Assembly: GCA_910586355.1 (NCBI GenBank)
Contig: CAJUHJ010000003.1
Coordinates: 1-64,000, forward strand
Direction: 5' to 3'
From: an uncultured Lachnospiraceae bacterium
GTDB lineage: Bacteria > Bacillota > Clostridia > Lachnospirales > Lachnospiraceae
DNA length: 64,000 bases
The position numbers and the translations under genes are program-made. This document shows positions 15,573 to 22,794 of the stretch, one piece after another. The stretch's first letter is position 1. Each line of letters begins with the position of its first letter. The notes under the pieces were generated by a model. That model did no database searches, was not told the origin of the DNA, and saw only the letters and a program-made list of their open reading frames with translations.

Positions 15573-17179
15573 TAGGAAATTTCCATAATTCCCATAACAT
15601 TCACGTCAATCCCGGCCGCATCTATAAGGGCGTCTTCATTTTCCTTCTGCTCCTCCTTCCTTGAAGGAACGGTTCCCTCTAACTGCCCTAAAATGCTTTC
15701 TGTGCGAAGCAATACTGTATCGTAGAGCATATCGGCTCCTGCAAGATATTCCTCATACGTATAAAAAGCTGTTGGGTCTGTTTCTACTAACATATCAATT
15801 TGATTTCTCGTTTTTTGATAGAATTTTTCAAATCCGCCGCCCTTGACATATTGTTCGCAAAGCCGTTTTAAATAACCATGGTACTGCGCAAGGCACTGCG
15901 GATCTTCTAAAACTTTATCAAAAAACTGAGTTCCCAAAAAAGGCGTATCTACCGGAAAATTTATCATTTCAGCAGCGCTGCCGCCGTCCTTTGACATTCC
16001 GCCAAAAGCAAGGTTATAATCCCATGGCAAAATATTTAATTGCCCGTCTGACTCATAAAGATAATAATTATGCGCCATATTTCCAGTCAGGCTGTCCATG
16101 TTTACGACAAATGTATGGACTGCCATATATTTTAAAATATTGTCCAAATCCAGATATGTTTCAAGCTCTGATCCGTCTTGTATCTGTTTCAATGCTGTCA
16201 CTACTCTTTTATGGTCTTTCTCTTTCGTCTTCGTCACAGCTCCTTCCCATATTGTAGAATAACTGTCTGTATTATCATCTATATAATTCAAATCCGCTCC
16301 ATTGCCGCCCCTGGAAGATGTATGATTTTTCCCAAAACCTTCTTCTAAAAATCCGCGGCCTTCATTCCCAAAACCTTCCGGAAAGTCTGCCTTTTGCATA
16401 TCTTTCGGCCTCTCCGGCATATCATTTTCTCCCATTCCTTCCGGCCTCTTTGGCATACCATTTTCTCCCACTCCTTCCGGCTTCTCTGGCATACCATCTT
16501 CGTTCATTCCTTCCGGCTTCTCTTGCGCGCCATGTTCGCCCATTCCCATACTTTCCGGTTTATACAGCTCTCCTGTCTGCGTTCCATAATTACGGAGCAT
16601 AAAACTGTCTTCCACAGCTTCTAACGCCAGATAAATCCCCCAGTATTCCCCATTCACAGAAACTTTGGCATAATTCGAAAGGGACGCGTCTGCATCCAGA
16701 AAATGATACATATCATAAACAACGGCTTCTTTCATATTTGTTGCATCCGCATAATTATTGTTGAGAATCAATTTATCCAGCCCAAAGCACGTCTGTCCAT
16801 TTACATACTGGTCAAATTCCAGTTTAAAACTGTACCTGTCCGTATCCGGATCCATAACGATTGCACTTAAACTGGTATTGCCTTTTGTACGGATACCCAC
16901 ATTGTACAGATTCATTCCATTGATTTTCACATCACAGGTATAGTATGTTTCAGACATGGCATTTTTGAGCATATCGTCCCAATTCTCCTGCTCCATCTGA
17001 ATATCTACTGTAATCATCTCATCCGTCCCAAACAGCCGGGATTCATATTCCATTGCAATGCCATACCCTCCCGCCGCCTCTACAATCCGTTCTGAAAACA
17101 CCATTGCGCCTACGCAGACAGCGACTGCAGCCATTACAATTACAACGATTATTTTTGTTATGTATTTATTTGTAATCAT
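15569..17179 (-). CDS. CotH family protein kinase-like, membrane-anchored, with internal Met/Pro/Glu repeats
   Basis: 536 residues. An N-terminal hydrophobic segment (residues about 9-28) predicts export with membrane anchoring. The CotH fold follows: NVGIRTKGNTSLS near residue 93, GLDKLILNNNYAD near 133, VSVNGEYWGIYLALEAVE near 174 and LPWDYNLAFGG in the second half, with an Asp-rich metal-binding loop expected of these atypical Ser/Thr kinases (known for B. subtilis spore coat CotH). Between the two halves lies a low-complexity insert (residues 219-266) of four 12-residue units like PEKPEGMNEDGM. It ends the operon with DUF4956 and VTC-domain genes; substrate unknown. Confidence 0.85.
   Translation of the reverse strand: MITNKYITKIIVVIVMAAVAVCVGAMVFSERIVEAAGGYGIAMEYESRLFGTDEMITVDIQMEQENWDDMLKNAMSETYYTCDVKINGMNLYNVGIRTKGNTSLSAIVMDPDTDRYSFKLEFDQYVNGQTCFGLDKLILNNNYADATNMKEAVVYDMYHFLDADASLSNYAKVSVNGEYWGIYLALEAVEDSFMLRNYGTQTGELYKPESMGMGEHGAQEKPEGMNEDGMPEKPEGVGENGMPKRPEGMGENDMPERPKDMQKADFPEGFGNEGRGFLEEGFGKNHTSSRGGNGADLNYIDDNTDSYSTIWEGAVTKTKEKDHKRVVTALKQIQDGSELETYLDLDNILKYMAVHTFVVNMDSLTGNMAHNYYLYESDGQLNILPWDYNLAFGGMSKDGGSAAEMINFPVDTPFLGTQFFDKVLEDPQCLAQYHGYLKRLCEQYVKGGGFEKFYQKTRNQIDMLVETDPTAFYTYEEYLAGADMLYDTVLLRTESILGQLEGTVPSRKEEQKENEDALIDAAGIDVNVMGIMEISY
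16382..16525 (-). repeat. Four 36-bp degenerate tandem repeats inside the cotH-like gene
   Basis: Codes for residues 219-266 of the CotH-like protein in 12-residue units: P-E/K-K/R-P-E-G-M/V, a GEN/NED element, then a Met. The units keep frame and differ by a few residues, so copy number could vary without frameshift. The insert splits the kinase-like domain. Confidence 0.8.
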
Positions 17180-17196
17180 AACGGTTTCCTCCCTGC

Positions 17197-17868
17197 TTAT
17201 GACATATATTCTCCATTATAACTGACCAAAGTCGCATTTTCTATTTCTGAAATACAATTCAGCTGGTTTACAAATGCAGTAGACGCGTCTTTCATACGAA
17301 GCTCCGCCGTCAGCTCAATTCCGGAAGCATTGACGGTTTTTGACTTAATCACATGCCGCTTGACAGATTGATCCAACAAGGAAAGCGCCGCTTCTTCTGC
17401 TTTTTGATTCTTACAATTCAATATCAAAATATAAGCATTATCATATAAATTTCTATTTGCAAATACGAGAAGAATCACTCCGATTATCACCGACCCAATC
17501 ACAGCCAAAGGAATCATCCCCGCGCCAATCACAATTCCAATTGCAATTGCCCAAAATAAATATACAATTTCCATAGGTTCTTTAATTGCCGCCCGAAAAC
17601 GCACGATAGAAAGCGCGCCGACCATACCAAGAGAAAGCACAACGTTTGAAGTCACCGCCATAATCACAAGCGTTGTCACCAAAGAAAGTCCCACAAGCGT
17701 CATTGCAAATCCGGTAGAATACATCACTCCCGTAAATGTTTTTTTATAAATGACAAATATAAACAAACCAATTACGAAAGTAAACAACATGCCAATCAAT
17801 ATATCTGTAATTGAAAATTCTGTTACACTTTCGAAAAAACTTGACTTAAATACATCTTGAAACGTCAT
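17197..17868 (-). CDS. DUF4956 membrane protein
   Basis: 223 residues. Four hydrophobic segments (about residues 24-43, 50-72, 75-90 and 104-135) are followed by a cytoplasmic ferredoxin-like C-terminal domain (about 140-220). The central motif LGMVGALSIVRFRAAIKEP is typical of the DUF4956 family. Function is not established; members are found beside VTC-domain polyphosphate polymerases and CotH proteins, exactly as here. Gap to the VTC gene is 29 bases and to the cotH-like gene 17 bases. AAGGAG precedes the ATG. The setting suggests it cooperates with the polymerase at the membrane. Confidence 0.85.
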   Translation of the reverse strand: MTFQDVFKSSFFESVTEFSITDILIGMLFTFVIGLFIFVIYKKTFTGVMYSTGFAMTLVGLSLVTTLVIMAVTSNVVLSLGMVGALSIVRFRAAIKEPMEIVYLFWAIAIGIVIGAGMIPLAVIGSVIIGVILLVFANRNLYDNAYILILNCKNQKAEEAALSLLDQSVKRHVIKSKTVNASGIELTAELRMKDASTAFVNQLNCISEIENATLVSYNGEYMS

Positions 17869-17897
17869 ATCCCGTTCTCCTTTTCTTTATTTTTCAA

Positions 17898-18590
17898 TTA
17901 TCCAAAACGCCTGCTGATTCCATATTTGGAAAAAGCCTGCCTGTAAATTCCGTTCATTTGTAATAGAGTGGAAATAATTTCTGGAAGAAAATCATCGTAT
18001 TTTACTTCTAAAATTATAGTCTGCGGTGTATCCGCAGCCAAAATACTGTGCGCTCCCATCCCCAAACATGGAAACTGATATAAACTTGTCCTTATATCAG
18101 AATCAAATGTAATCCGAACATTACCAGCTTTGAATATATAAGGTTCCCGAAAATATGACACCATAATCCGGGGTCTTAAACGCTGATACTGCATTTTCAC
18201 GTATAGCTCCCTGATAAGAGGCTCCTTATGCCTTAACATCCATTTTGTATTTTGGGACAATATATCCCGACATTCCGCTTCTGTCAAAGCCGCCGCATAT
18301 TTTCTGCACAAATAATTATCTTTTCTCTTCTTTTCCAGCATAATATAAGAAAAATCATTATTATAATAACGGATACGAAATTTTTCGCGTCCCAGTACGC
18401 CGTTTATTTTTTCACGCAGCGCTTTATCATTCATATTATCAAAATAAATACTATAAATCCGATAACAACCGTCTGATCCCGTATGCACATCTGGTTTCAT
18501 CACATAACGTAAACGCTGACGCAAAATGAGATAATTTTCATAATTGATTTCATATTTCAACTCATGCCGAAAATGTTCCTTTTTGTCCAA
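17898..18590 (-). CDS. VTC-domain polyphosphate polymerase
   Basis: 230 residues fitting the VTC tunnel domain known from yeast Vtc4, which makes inorganic polyphosphate from ATP. Visible features: RHELKYEINYENY near the start, YSIYFDN, REKFRIRYYN with basic residues lining the tunnel, MLEKKRK, and late LEVKYDDFLP containing the metal-binding Glu. The open frame reaches a TTG at 18596, but the next TTG (18590) has the better nine-base spacing from GGAGG; both are rare starts. The GGGAGG site is inside a 13-bp hairpin stem (18593-18638). The protein is soluble and probably linked to the membrane via DUF4956. Confidence 0.85.
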   Translation of the reverse strand: MDKKEHFRHELKYEINYENYLILRQRLRYVMKPDVHTGSDGCYRIYSIYFDNMNDKALREKINGVLGREKFRIRYYNNDFSYIMLEKKRKDNYLCRKYAAALTEAECRDILSQNTKWMLRHKEPLIRELYVKMQYQRLRPRIMVSYFREPYIFKAGNVRITFDSDIRTSLYQFPCLGMGAHSILAADTPQTIILEVKYDDFLPEIISTLLQMNGIYRQAFSKYGISRRFG

Positions 18591-18592
18591 AT

Positions 18593-18638
18593 TCAAATTC
18601 CTCCCTTCTATACTTTCCAGTATATGGGAGGAATTTGA
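18593..18638 (-). promoter_or_regulatory. RBS-sequestering hairpin before the polyphosphate polymerase gene
   Basis: On the minus-strand RNA a 13-base arm (18626-18638) pairs perfectly with 18593-18605, and an inner 6-bp stem (609-614 with 619-624 of this kilobase) closes a GGAA tetraloop. The 3' arm contains the GGGAGG ribosome binding site and the first TTG, so the folded form would block translation. There is no T-run on this strand, so it is not a terminator. Confidence 0.75.
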
Positions 18639-18748
18639 TAAAAAATTGAAAATTATTCAAATATTCTCTTAATTCGTAACAATGTTAAAACTGAGATGAA
18701 AATAATGATTTGTTTTTTTCATCTTTTTCATATCTTACCAACCTGTTT

Positions 18749-20662
18749 TTAATCTTTATACTCGGCAGATACCGCATCCTCTAGTTCATAAAATTCATTT
18801 ATAGTCATCAAATCATTCTCACTTTCAATCATACCCATATCAATCAAAGCTTCTATAATATGCCTGCAGTTTTTATCAAACATAATATTTGCGCTCCCTG
18901 ATTTTGAACCTTCCCCATTTTCATACCAGCTTGAATCATAATCCATTTGTACCGGAATAATGTTTTCTTCTCCCAGATAATCCAATTTTATCGAATTATA
19001 ATACGTAGACTCATTACGCAAATCGTCAAAATATCTTTGAATGAGACAATGTTTGAAATTCCCTTCTTCTATATCTGCCAATACTGCCTGATAAATTTTT
19101 TCTGTATCTTCTAAAGAAAATACAACATCTTCCCGTTCTCCGGTTTTCTCATCATATAAATCAATCTCAGCATACGTCGCTTTGATGTTCTGTTTTTTCT
19201 TTCCAAACAGTTCCTTCCAATAAACTTCTGGAGAAGTCGTAATCTGTATAACCTGATAAGCAACGCTATCCTGCTCTGTCATCATTTCTTCCTGCCATGG
19301 AATAGGATAATAACGTTCTAATGAAGAGCCGTTTTTCATTTTATATTTGATACCCAGATAATATACCTCCTGGCTTTCTGCTGCATAATCTTCAAATTCC
19401 TTTTTTGAGCCAACAATCTGTTCATGGATATGAATAATCTGGTTGATCGTATCCAAATCTGTGCCGCCTACCGGAACATAATCCTCAATATATGCCTTTT
19501 CTACCGCAGAAGCTTCCGGTATTTTTCTTTCAATTCCAAATAAATCCACCTCAATGGAGATATACAGACCGACAAAAACAAACAGAAACACTCCGCACTC
19601 AACTAATCGCTTCTTCTTAAAAACCCGAAATCCTTTTTCTAAAAACATCTGAGCGGCGAAAAAAAATACGGTTCCAAATACAATTGCTGATGCCACGGCT
19701 GAAGCAAACACTGCTTTACTTGATGAAAAGTTTAATAAAGCACTAAATATGATACTAAATATACCTCCGCCGCAAACTGCTGCGCCCCATCGGAATATCG
19801 GGCAAATCCACCAAATAGAAATCAGGCTCCCCGCCGTTTCCAAATTTCTTACTTTATAAATCAAATATGCGCCAACCACACAAAAAACCGCTGCAACTGC
19901 ATAAACTGCAATTACTTTCCCACCGTTCATCCCAATAGGTACGCCGCCGGGACCATAATTTATTGTCACCCGGGAACAAAGATAATAAAGGGGCGATAAT
20001 ACATCCAGCTTACCGCTTTGAAATCCTAAAGAAATACCAAAAGAAATCTGCGACATCAGCGTACAGAATAACATTTTACAGCCCACATACAAGAAATTAA
20101 GAATCACTGCAAAGATTGGAATCGCCATCAATTGTCCGGTAAACATGGCAATCAGCACCGTAAAACTGTATAAAACAAAGCTAATCCCAAAGGCATACAA
20201 AAGCCCTAAAAGCAAATAATTCATACTTGTATATCCACAGACTGCCCCGACTAAGATTCCGAATAAAAATCCAACTGTTTCCGGTAAAATTAAAAACAAC
20301 AGACCGGAAATAAAATTCGTAAAAAATAATTCTTTTCTCGTAACCGGAAACGAATGCATCGCATTTGTGGTTCTGGAGTTATACAAATACGAAAATACCG
20401 CCATCACTGCCATCACCGAAAAAATAAACAGTACAGCCGGATGACAGTATATCGATACAACTTCCAAAATATCCATTGATTTGCGCATTTCTAATTCTTT
20501 TTGTGTTAAATCCGTAAAGTACTTATACTGCAAAGAATCATTATAAATCATAAACGGCACAATAAAAACATTCCATACAAGAAACATCAGCCATATCGGC
20601 CAAAAATGCGTAATATTTTTAAAAAAAATGGTTTTATTAAAATAAGATGTCTTTGACTTCAT
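18749..20662 (-). CDS. ABC transporter permease, DUF6449 type
   Basis: 637 residues: an N-terminal membrane half with about 8-10 hydrophobic helices (residues 17-340), including RTTNAMHSFPVTRKELFFTNFISG typical of exporter permeases of the bacitracin/gliding type, then a soluble, acidic C-terminal domain (residues about 370-637) consistent with the DUF6449 extracellular domain of Clostridia. Its start overlaps the ATPase gene by 26 bases with AGGAGG eight bases upstream, indicating tight coupling. With the ATPase and the YtrA-like regulator it forms a self-contained exporter unit; the substrate cannot be told from sequence. Confidence 0.83.
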   Translation of the reverse strand: MKSKTSYFNKTIFFKNITHFWPIWLMFLVWNVFIVPFMIYNDSLQYKYFTDLTQKELEMRKSMDILEVVSIYCHPAVLFIFSVMAVMAVFSYLYNSRTTNAMHSFPVTRKELFFTNFISGLLFLILPETVGFLFGILVGAVCGYTSMNYLLLGLLYAFGISFVLYSFTVLIAMFTGQLMAIPIFAVILNFLYVGCKMLFCTLMSQISFGISLGFQSGKLDVLSPLYYLCSRVTINYGPGGVPIGMNGGKVIAVYAVAAVFCVVGAYLIYKVRNLETAGSLISIWWICPIFRWGAAVCGGGIFSIIFSALLNFSSSKAVFASAVASAIVFGTVFFFAAQMFLEKGFRVFKKKRLVECGVFLFVFVGLYISIEVDLFGIERKIPEASAVEKAYIEDYVPVGGTDLDTINQIIHIHEQIVGSKKEFEDYAAESQEVYYLGIKYKMKNGSSLERYYPIPWQEEMMTEQDSVAYQVIQITTSPEVYWKELFGKKKQNIKATYAEIDLYDEKTGEREDVVFSLEDTEKIYQAVLADIEEGNFKHCLIQRYFDDLRNESTYYNSIKLDYLGEENIIPVQMDYDSSWYENGEGSKSGSANIMFDKNCRHIIEALIDMGMIESENDLMTINEFYELEDAVSAEYKD

Positions 20663-21536
20663 ATTCCACTCCTCCTAATTCATAGATAAAGATTTCCTCA
20701 AGCGTCAGCGGAAGAATATCAATCAGCATAGGATTCATCTTCTCAAGCTGCTCCTTTGCCTCTGCCGGATTTCCCTTAACAATCAGCGTATAAACCCTTC
20801 CCGTATTGGACATATGAAGCACTTCAAAATTCTCCGGCAGTTTTGGCATTTCAGCCTGAAAAGCTACCTGAATTTTGCAGACACTACCCTGCAGGTCGCT
20901 CAATGAACGCTCAATAATAATTTTCCCTTTATGCATAATCCCGACATGATCGCAGACGTCTTCCAACTCCCTTAAATTGTGGGAAGACACAATCACTGTT
21001 GTATTATTTTCCGAAACATCCGCCATAATAATACTCCAAATCTGACGGCGCATAACAGGATCTAACCCGTCAACCGGTTCATCTAAAATTAAGAGTTCAG
21101 CTCTTGTGCAGACGGAAAGCCAGAAAGCCACCTGTTTTTGCATCCCTTTTGAAAGACTTCGGATATTTTTTTTGGGGTCAATCGTAGGAAAATATTCCAT
21201 CAAACGGAAAAACATTTTTTCGTCAAACTTCGGATAAATCCCCTTATAAAACCGCATCATTTCCATTGTATCTGCCTGCATAAAATAAAAAATATCATCC
21301 GGAATAAAAACAAATTTCTCTTTTATCTTAGGATTTTCGTAAACTACTTCTCCTGCAATTTTTACTGTTCCAAAATTCTGTCTGTAAATTCCAGTCAAAT
21401 GACGCAGCAGCGTAGACTTTCCTGCACCGTTGGGACCTACCAAACCATAGATCGCACCATTTTTTACAGTCATATCTACTCCGTCCAAAGCGCGAAACCC
21501 ATCGAATTCTTTTACTAAACCAGTCACTTCAACCAT
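20637..21536 (-). CDS. ABC transporter ATP-binding protein
   Basis: 299 residues. Walker A GPNGAGKSTLLRHL near residue 34, signature RSLSKGMQKQVAFWL near 125, Walker B LLILDEPVDGLD near 149 and the H-loop SSHNLRELEDV near 180 are all intact, so it should be an active ATPase. The C-terminal 80 residues resemble the regulatory extension of drug-type exporters. Its ATG lies inside the end of the GntR gene (8-base overlap) with GGGAGG 11 bases upstream; it overlaps the permease gene downstream. The usual trio of YtrA-like regulator, ATPase and permease points to a stress- or antibiotic-responsive exporter. Confidence 0.92.
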   Translation of the reverse strand: MVEVTGLVKEFDGFRALDGVDMTVKNGAIYGLVGPNGAGKSTLLRHLTGIYRQNFGTVKIAGEVVYENPKIKEKFVFIPDDIFYFMQADTMEMMRFYKGIYPKFDEKMFFRLMEYFPTIDPKKNIRSLSKGMQKQVAFWLSVCTRAELLILDEPVDGLDPVMRRQIWSIIMADVSENNTTVIVSSHNLRELEDVCDHVGIMHKGKIIIERSLSDLQGSVCKIQVAFQAEMPKLPENFEVLHMSNTGRVYTLIVKGNPAEAKEQLEKMNPMLIDILPLTLEEIFIYELGGVEYEVKDILF

Positions 21537-21915
21537 TTACATCAAGCCTCCCCTGTTTCAAATTATTCATACGGCATCCCAGTTCTTCCTGCGTTACATC
21601 CAAGACAAACAGTTCTGTTACAACATCATCGAACGTCATCAAAAGCTCCTGTTCCCTACTTTTGTGTATAAAGTCTGTCGCAGACGCAAATGTCCCTTTT
21701 CCCTTCATACTGTAAACATAGCCTTCAGATTCCAGCTCTTTATATGCCCGCTGTATGGTATTGGGATTTATTGCCAGCATTGACGCAAGCTCCCGAACAG
21801 ACGGCAGCTTTTCATCTGCCGCAATTGCATTCGTCAGCAGCAAACGCCGGATTCCCTCTTTTATCTGTTCATAAATGGGTTTTGCATCCCTGTAATTTAA
21901 TTGCAGCAATATCAT
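21529..21915 (-). CDS. YtrA-subfamily GntR transcriptional regulator
   Basis: About 128 residues with an N-terminal winged helix: YRDAKPIYEQIKEGIRR, LPSVRELASMLAINPNTIQRAYKELESEGYVYS and a basic GKGTFA hairpin. The short helical C-terminal tail with no ligand domain is the mark of the YtrA subfamily, which represses adjacent ABC transporter genes. The open frame reaches 21984 but would cover the promoter. ATG at 21915 has GAGGAGG only two bases upstream; TTG at 21909 has eight-base spacing and also fits the family's usual N terminus, so the start is uncertain. Likely autoregulated through the dyads at 21931-21965. Confidence 0.85.
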   Translation of the reverse strand: MILLQLNYRDAKPIYEQIKEGIRRLLLTNAIAADEKLPSVRELASMLAINPNTIQRAYKELESEGYVYSMKGKGTFASATDFIHKSREQELLMTFDDVVTELFVLDVTQEELGCRMNNLKQGRLDVNG

Positions 21916-21930
21916 AACCTCCTCACCTAA

Positions 21931-21965
21931 GTGTATTAATACATTTGATACAGCAAGTGTAACAC
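21931..21965 (-). promoter_or_regulatory. Putative GntR operator/promoter region
   Basis: Two GTGT...ACAC dyads lie just upstream of the regulator: TGTATTAATACA (21932-21943), perfectly symmetric, and GTGTTACAC (around 21957-21965, read on the minus strand). YtrA-type repressors bind dyads with such ends near their own promoter. A clear -35/-10 pair could not be assigned. Confidence 0.45.
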
Positions 21966-22010
21966 ACTCCCCCAATAGAAACAATAAAGATCTAAGAAGT
22001 AATTTATTAA

Positions 22011-22134
22011 GGTTTCCTTAATCCTGCCGAATGGCATACTGGTATCCTTTAGGGTTTCCTTAATCCTGCCGAATGGCATATTGGTATCCTTTAGGGTTTC
22101 CTTAATCCTGCCGAATGGCATACTGGTATCCTTA
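22011..22134. repeat. Three direct tandem repeats of 42 bp after yraN
   Basis: Copies begin at 22011, 22053 and 22095 with exact 42-base spacing. Copy 2 differs by one base (catattgg for catactgg) in the core; copy 3 ends in the yraN stop codon. Each unit has a short TGCC/GGCA dyad, and the last boundary makes TTAAGG-TTT-CCTTAA (22007-22021). Being a multiple of three, the array stays open in one minus-strand frame. Confidence 0.9.
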
Positions 22135-22491
22135 CAACCGGTATTCAAACGCATTCTCCACATGCGTAATTTCCCCATTTCCCAAAATGGCAACCACATC
22201 AAAGCGAAAGGACCTATCCATAGAATAACCATAACGGACACAAAAATAAGAAGCAGCCCTGCAAATCCGCTTCTGCTTCTTTACATTCACTGCTTCTAAA
22301 GGACTGCCGCAAGACTCATTCCGCCGATATTTCACTTCGACAAAAACCAGATATTCCCCGTCTTTTGCAATAATATCAATCTCACCCATCCTGCAATAAA
22401 AATTCTGCCCTAAAATCTTTAACCCCTTTTTCTTTAAATATTCTGCCGCCTGTTTCTCGTAATTAGTTCCGACTTTTCTTTTATTTACCAT
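22132..22491 (-). CDS. YraN family protein (UPF0102, endonuclease-like fold)
   Basis: 119 residues matching the YraN family: GTNYEKQAAEYLKKKGLKIL at the start, then NFYCRMGEIDIIAKDGEYLVFVEVKYRR, carrying the E-I-D-x(n)-EVK arrangement of PD-(D/E)XK nucleases, and the C-terminal SFRFDVVAI. The family has a restriction-endonuclease-like fold, but its cellular job is unresolved; it is frequently next to rnhB, as in this operon. Last gene of the rplS unit, 11 bases after ylqH-like. Its stop codon overlaps the edge of a 42-bp tandem repeat. Confidence 0.92.
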   Translation of the reverse strand: MVNKRKVGTNYEKQAAEYLKKKGLKILGQNFYCRMGEIDIIAKDGEYLVFVEVKYRRNESCGSPLEAVNVKKQKRICRAASYFCVRYGYSMDRSFRFDVVAILGNGEITHVENAFEYRL

Positions 22492-22502
22492 ACCTTCATA
22501 TC

Positions 22503-22790
22503 CTATTTTATTTTTGAACGCAGCCGGTCCATATCATCGACAAATACCAAAATCTCTGCTACCACCTCATATAACTCTGGTGGAATTGCATCCCCGATTT
22601 CAAGCTTTGACAACGTACTAGCCAATTTATTATCTTTATATAAGGGTACATTCCCTTCTTTCCCCTTTTCAATAATCCGCTCTGCCAGTTCGCCTTTTCC
22701 AGTCGCTAATATCCTTGGGGCAGCATCCCCAGCCTCATAAGCAAGCGCAACCGCGGTTTTTATTTTATTCTCTTCTCTCTCTTTTTTCAT
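22503..22790 (-). CDS. FlhB C-terminal-like protein (YlqH type)
   Basis: 95 residues from the ATG at 22790; an upstream TTG (22811) would overlap the preceding gene. The whole protein aligns by eye with the cytoplasmic tail of FlhB downstream of its NPTH self-cleavage site: AVALAYEAGDAAPRILATGKGELAERI and IGDAIPPELYEVVAEILVFV match VALKYDANESKAPIVLAKGEDYLALKI and IGQEIPPELYQAVAEVLAMV in FlhB of this window. There is no NPTH motif and no membrane domain. It corresponds to Bacillus YlqH. It sits five bases after a FliK-like gene, implying a paired function in export control, which is inference. Confidence 0.85.
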   Translation of the reverse strand: MKKEREENKIKTAVALAYEAGDAAPRILATGKGELAERIIEKGKEGNVPLYKDNKLASTLSKLEIGDAIPPELYEVVAEILVFVDDMDRLRSKIK

Positions 22791-22794
22791 ATCA

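Noticed and set aside
18616..18680. Rho-independent terminator in front of the VTC gene
   Set aside because: The 13-bp hairpin has no T-run after it on the minus strand and overlaps the ribosome binding site, so control of translation fits better.
22011..22134. CRISPR array
   Set aside because: Three direct repeats of 42 bp are contiguous with no unique spacers and there are no cas genes.
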